Shown here in pieces: positions 61,532 through 64,000 of a DNA stretch of 64,000 bases. Position numbers and translations under genes: made by a program. How positions within the stretch are numbered: the first letter of the stretch is position 1; every line of letters begins with the position of its first letter. The stretch is from Kineosporiaceae bacterium. GTDB taxonomy: Bacteria > Actinomycetota > Actinomycetes > Actinomycetales > Kineosporiaceae. Under the pieces are notes generated by a model, which saw only the letters and a program-made list of their open reading frames with translations, was not told the DNA's origin and did not search any database. The stretch is from contig JADJPO010000001.1 of NCBI GenBank assembly GCA_016713225.1, positions 1,054,001 to 1,118,000 of the forward strand. The letters are read 5' to 3'.

Positions 61532-62671
61532 GTGCGTGAGGTGCTGCCGGAACTGCTCGCCTGGTGGCAGCAAGGTCGCCCGGTCGGGATGGCCACCGTG
61601 GTCGCCACCTGGCGCTCGGCGCCGCGGCCGGCCGGGGCCTCGATGCTGCTCGGGCCGGACGGTGAGGCCGTGGGTAGCGTGTCCGGCGGCTGTGTCGAGG
61701 GTGCGGTCTACGAGCTCTCGCAGGAGGTCGTCGAGACCACCACCCCGGTGCTCCAGCGCTACGGGGTCAGCGACGACGATGCCTTCGCGGTTGGCCTGAC
61801 CTGTGGTGGGATCCTCGATGTCTTCGTGGAACGCGTTGATCCGCAGTCGTTCCCGGAGCTCGGTGACGTGGCGGGTGACATCGACGCCGGCCGCCCGGTC
61901 GCGGTGTGCACGGTCATCGAGCACCCGGATGCCGCGATGCTGGGTCGCCGATTGATCGTGCGTCCCGAGACCGGTGACGCGGCGCCGCTCGGTTCGCTGG
62001 GCAGTGAACGCATGGACGCCGCGGTCACGGACGACGCCCGGGGCCTGCTGGCCGCCGGCCGCTCCGAGACGCTGACCTACGGCCCGGACGGCGAACGCCG
62101 CGGCGAGGGCATGCGGGTGTTCGTCGCCGCTCACGCCCCCAAACCCCGGATGCTGGTCTTCGGCGCGATCGACTTCGCCGCCGCGGTCGCCCGGATCGGG
62201 GTCTTCCTCGGGTACCGGGTCACGGTGTGCGATGCCCGACCCGTCTTCGCCACCCGCAGCCGCTTCGCCCAGGCCGACGAGGTGGTGGTCGACTGGCCGC
62301 ACCGCTACCTGGCCGCCCAGGCCGAGGCCGGCGCCGTCGATGCGCGCACCGTGCTCGCCGTGCTGACCCACGACCCGAAGTTCGACGTGCCGCTGCTGCA
62401 GGTCGCCCTGCGACTGCCGGAGGTCGCCTACATCGGAGCCATGGGCTCACGGCGCACCCACGACGACCGGCTGGCCCGGCTGCGAGAGGCCGGCCTGACC
62501 GAGGACGAACTGGCCCGACTCAGCTCACCGATCGGGCTCGACCTCGGTGCGCGAACCCCCGAGGAGACCGCGATCAGCATCGCCGCCGAGATCATCGCCC
62601 TGCGCTGGGGCGGGGACGGCGGCCGGCTGGGCGAGAGGCAAGGCCCGATCCACCACACCGCCCCCCGCTGA
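61532..62671 (+). CDS. xdhC: XdhC/CoxF-family molybdenum-cofactor insertion protein
   Basis: The N-terminal XdhC_CoxI domain (PVGMATVVATWRSAPRPAGA, VSGGCVEGAVYE with the conserved Cys) and the C-terminal Rossmann-like XdhC_C domain (GYRVTVCDARPVFATRSRFA, LPEVAYIGAMGSRRTHDDRL) are both complete, 379 residues. XdhC binds molybdenum cofactor and delivers it, sulfurated, to xanthine-dehydrogenase-type enzymes. GAGGAGA before GTG 61532 and the 12-base gap show cotranscription with coxE. No hydroxylase subunit gene is in the window. Confidence 0.9.
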   Translation: MREVLPELLAWWQQGRPVGMATVVATWRSAPRPAGASMLLGPDGEAVGSVSGGCVEGAVYELSQEVVETTTPVLQRYGVSDDDAFAVGLTCGGILDVFVERVDPQSFPELGDVAGDIDAGRPVAVCTVIEHPDAAMLGRRLIVRPETGDAAPLGSLGSERMDAAVTDDARGLLAAGRSETLTYGPDGERRGEGMRVFVAAHAPKPRMLVFGAIDFAAAVARIGVFLGYRVTVCDARPVFATRSRFAQADEVVVDWPHRYLAAQAEAGAVDARTVLAVLTHDPKFDVPLLQVALRLPEVAYIGAMGSRRTHDDRLARLREAGLTEDELARLSSPIGLDLGARTPEETAISIAAEIIALRWGGDGGRLGERQGPIHHTAPR

Positions 62672-62746
62672 CCGATCGAGATCGGGTTTCCGCCAGGCGC
62701 CGCCGGAGGTCGACTTCGCCGAGTAGCGCCGGCGACGTCGGTGCTC

Positions 62747-62929
62747 TCAGAGGTAGACGTCCAGTTGCTCGCTGTGTGCGGTGACCATCGCCGCGGTGGA
62801 CTGCTGCGCCGCGGCCACCGACGGACGCGCAGCCAGCACGGCAGCCATCACGTCCGGCGCCGCTGCCGGCACCTGGGTCGGCTGCGAGGGGTTGATGGTC
62901 ACGGCCCGCCCGACCGCACCGATGCTCAT
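62747..62929 (-). CDS. Possible small protein of unknown function
   Basis: An open frame of 60 codons, Ala-rich and without low-complexity arginine runs, encodes MSIGAVGRAVTINPSQPTQV and ends in EQLDVYL. GATACC lies six bases before ATG 62929. I do not recognise it, and it may be chance. The interval 62672-63014 otherwise holds no gene I can support. Confidence 0.3.
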   Translation of the reverse strand: MSIGAVGRAVTINPSQPTQVPAAAPDVMAAVLAARPSVAAAQQSTAAMVTAHSEQLDVYL

Positions 62930-63014
62930 GCGGAAGGTATCGACGTCCGGGCGGTGGAGCTGGATCGCCCGGACGGGTGGCCGCAGGTATCCCTGGCGTT
63001 GCCGGCCGGGCAGA

Positions 63015-63206
63015 TCAGTGGCTGCTGACGACCCAGAGCGCCACCACCGACCAGGCCACCGCGACGGCGACGGTGATCAGGATGAACTTCACCAGCCGTC
63101 GCTGGTCGGCCGGCAGCTGCATCCGCTCGAAGTGGGGTTCTTCGGGCTGGTGTTCGATCCCCGGGGTGTCGGGTTCGCCCTGTCGTGGTGGCGGCACGGT
63201 GCTCAT
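63015..63206 (-). CDS. Small single-helix membrane protein
   Basis: The 63-residue protein has a polar, Pro/Glu-rich first half (MSTVPPPRQGEPDTPGIEHQ) and one membrane helix at the end (LVKFILITVAVAVAWSVVAL). A basic patch RRLVK before the helix predicts an N-terminus in the cytoplasm. Function unknown; no strong ribosome site. Confidence 0.5.
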   Translation of the reverse strand: MSTVPPPRQGEPDTPGIEHQPEEPHFERMQLPADQRRLVKFILITVAVAVAWSVVALWVVSSH

Positions 63207-63403
63207 GGTGAATCGCTCGTTCCTGGGTCAGCTCGCGGCCCGTCCGTGGCGCGCGATGCCTGACCCCATGGTGCCCGATCGGGCGACGTCCGAACGTGAG
63301 GGGTTCGTGGTGGCCGAGACGCAACGGTGCGGACGTGCCAGGCGTCACCCAGGTGGACGGCGTGCCCGATTCGGGGACGCCACCGTCTCGAGGGGGCACT
63401 GAC

Positions 63404-63925
63404 ATGAGATCGCGAACCACCGCCACCCTGCGAACCACAGCCGCCGTCGGTCTTGCGGTCGTGCTGGCCGTGACGCTGCCCGGCGCGAGCGCCCAAGCCG
63501 CCATCGACCCGGCCACGCCGCTGGCGATCCATCAGGTCGCGCGCCGAGCCCAGTTCGCGGGCGACACCATCACCCTCGCCGTCCGGTACACGTGCACCAA
63601 CCGGCCCGGCCCGCAAGGAGTGGTGAACTACATCATGGCGGACGTCGTCCGCGGCGCCTCGGCGCGCTACGTGGTCGGGTTCCGCGGGGACACCGGGGGT
63701 CTGCTGGCCGCGGACTGCACCGGCCACCCGCAGACGCGGGTGCTCACCCTGCGGCGCGGCAGTTATGCGCTGCCCGGGCAACCCGCTCCCATCGGAAAGG
63801 CCGAGGTCAGCGTCACCATCTCGCCGCGAACCACACCGGATTCCGGCGGCTGGTATGTCCAGACCGGTCCGGACGTGACCCTCACCGGACGGGTGACGGT
63901 CGTGCGGCCACGCCCCCACCACTGA
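63404..63925 (+). CDS. Secreted protein of unknown function
   Basis: The signal peptide (TTAAVGLAVVLAVTLPGASA) ends in QAA near residue 33. The 140-residue mature part has strand-like repeats and two cysteines (YTCTNRPG, ADCTGHPQ) that may pair. I do not recognise the family. GAGGGGG lies a few bases before ATG 63404. A hairpin follows the stop. Confidence 0.68.
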   Translation: MRSRTTATLRTTAAVGLAVVLAVTLPGASAQAAIDPATPLAIHQVARRAQFAGDTITLAVRYTCTNRPGPQGVVNYIMADVVRGASARYVVGFRGDTGGLLAADCTGHPQTRVLTLRRGSYALPGQPAPIGKAEVSVTISPRTTPDSGGWYVQTGPDVTLTGRVTVVRPRPHH

Positions 63926-63941
63926 CGCCACAGGCACCCGA

Positions 63942-63970
63942 GAGGGGCCGGCCCCGGGGTCGGCCCCCTC
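63942..63970 (+). terminator. Hairpin terminator
   Basis: GAGGGGCCG (63942-63950) pairs with CGGCCCCCTC (63961-63970) with one bulge, directly after the secreted-protein gene. Bases 63971-64000 hold nothing recognisable. Confidence 0.6.
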
Positions 63971-64000
63971 GGCGGGCGTCGGATTTCGTTCGGATCCGGC

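Overview
The window is a very GC-rich chromosomal segment of an actinobacterium (Actinomycetota). The taxonomic call rests on gene content: MurT/GatD, the order DUF3263 - LytR_C - cspA - murT - gatD with groEL2 nearby, an MsiK-type sugar ATPase, a mycothiol-dependent isomerase-family protein, DUF4032, and many apparently leaderless genes with a TANNNT -10 box 6-8 nt before the start codon. Genus cannot be assigned by eye. The region is ordinary core/accessory chromosome; I see no phage, transposase, CRISPR array or rRNA.

Layout. 1-2.8 kb: end of a mycothiol-dependent isomerase-like gene, a perfect iron box and the iron permease efeU, a wrecked PhoX-like phosphatase gene broken by two poly-G/poly-C tracts, and two tandem small proteins sharing a C-terminal motif. 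2.8-9.4 kb: DUF4032 kinase-like protein divergent from a TPR-AAA ATPase, a CYTH protein, a methylglyoxal synthase remnant, a TPR membrane protein with a possible leaderless leader peptide, a tiny zinc-finger-like protein and a membrane GGDEF protein. 9.4-13.2 kb: MsiK-like sugar ATPase, GH13 amylase and a DedA protein. 13.4-18.4 kb: CBS protein, Ser/Thr kinase, PAS-GGDEF-EAL protein and tRNA-Thr(TGT). 18.4-25.5 kb: CoA-transferase, Ung, DUF3263, LytR_C, cspA, murT-gatD. 25.5-32.5 kb: TetR - NCS1 permease - ureohydrolase module, a family A DNA polymerase, and groEL behind two CIRCE-like operators.

32.6-43 kb holds signalling genes: a chemoreceptor with a C-terminal PilZ domain, a Crp/Fnr regulator, and a probable two-gene operon of a membrane protein and a 1638-residue fusion (cyclase-homology, AAA, STAND NTPase, transmembrane helix, beta-propeller), followed by secreted proteins. 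44-51 kb: dimethylglycine-dehydrogenase-like flavoprotein, MobA-like nucleotidyltransferase, MoaE, PhzF, MoaD and MoaA. 51-57 kb: GH1 beta-glucosidase, xylulokinase, patatin, a membrane protein and aldose-1-epimerase. 57-62.7 kb: CoxD-like AAA, TauE, DinB, a VapBC pair, CoxE-like VWA protein and XdhC. The window ends with small membrane and secreted proteins.

Three themes tie the genes together: (i) molybdenum-cofactor synthesis (MoaA/D/E, MobA-like) plus CODH/xanthine-dehydrogenase-type maturation (CoxD, CoxE, XdhC), without the hydroxylase subunits in view; (ii) c-di-GMP signalling (two GGDEF proteins, one with EAL, and a PilZ chemoreceptor); (iii) carbohydrate use (GH13, MsiK, GH1, XylB, GalM). 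All functions are inferred from reading the sequence; no database search was run.
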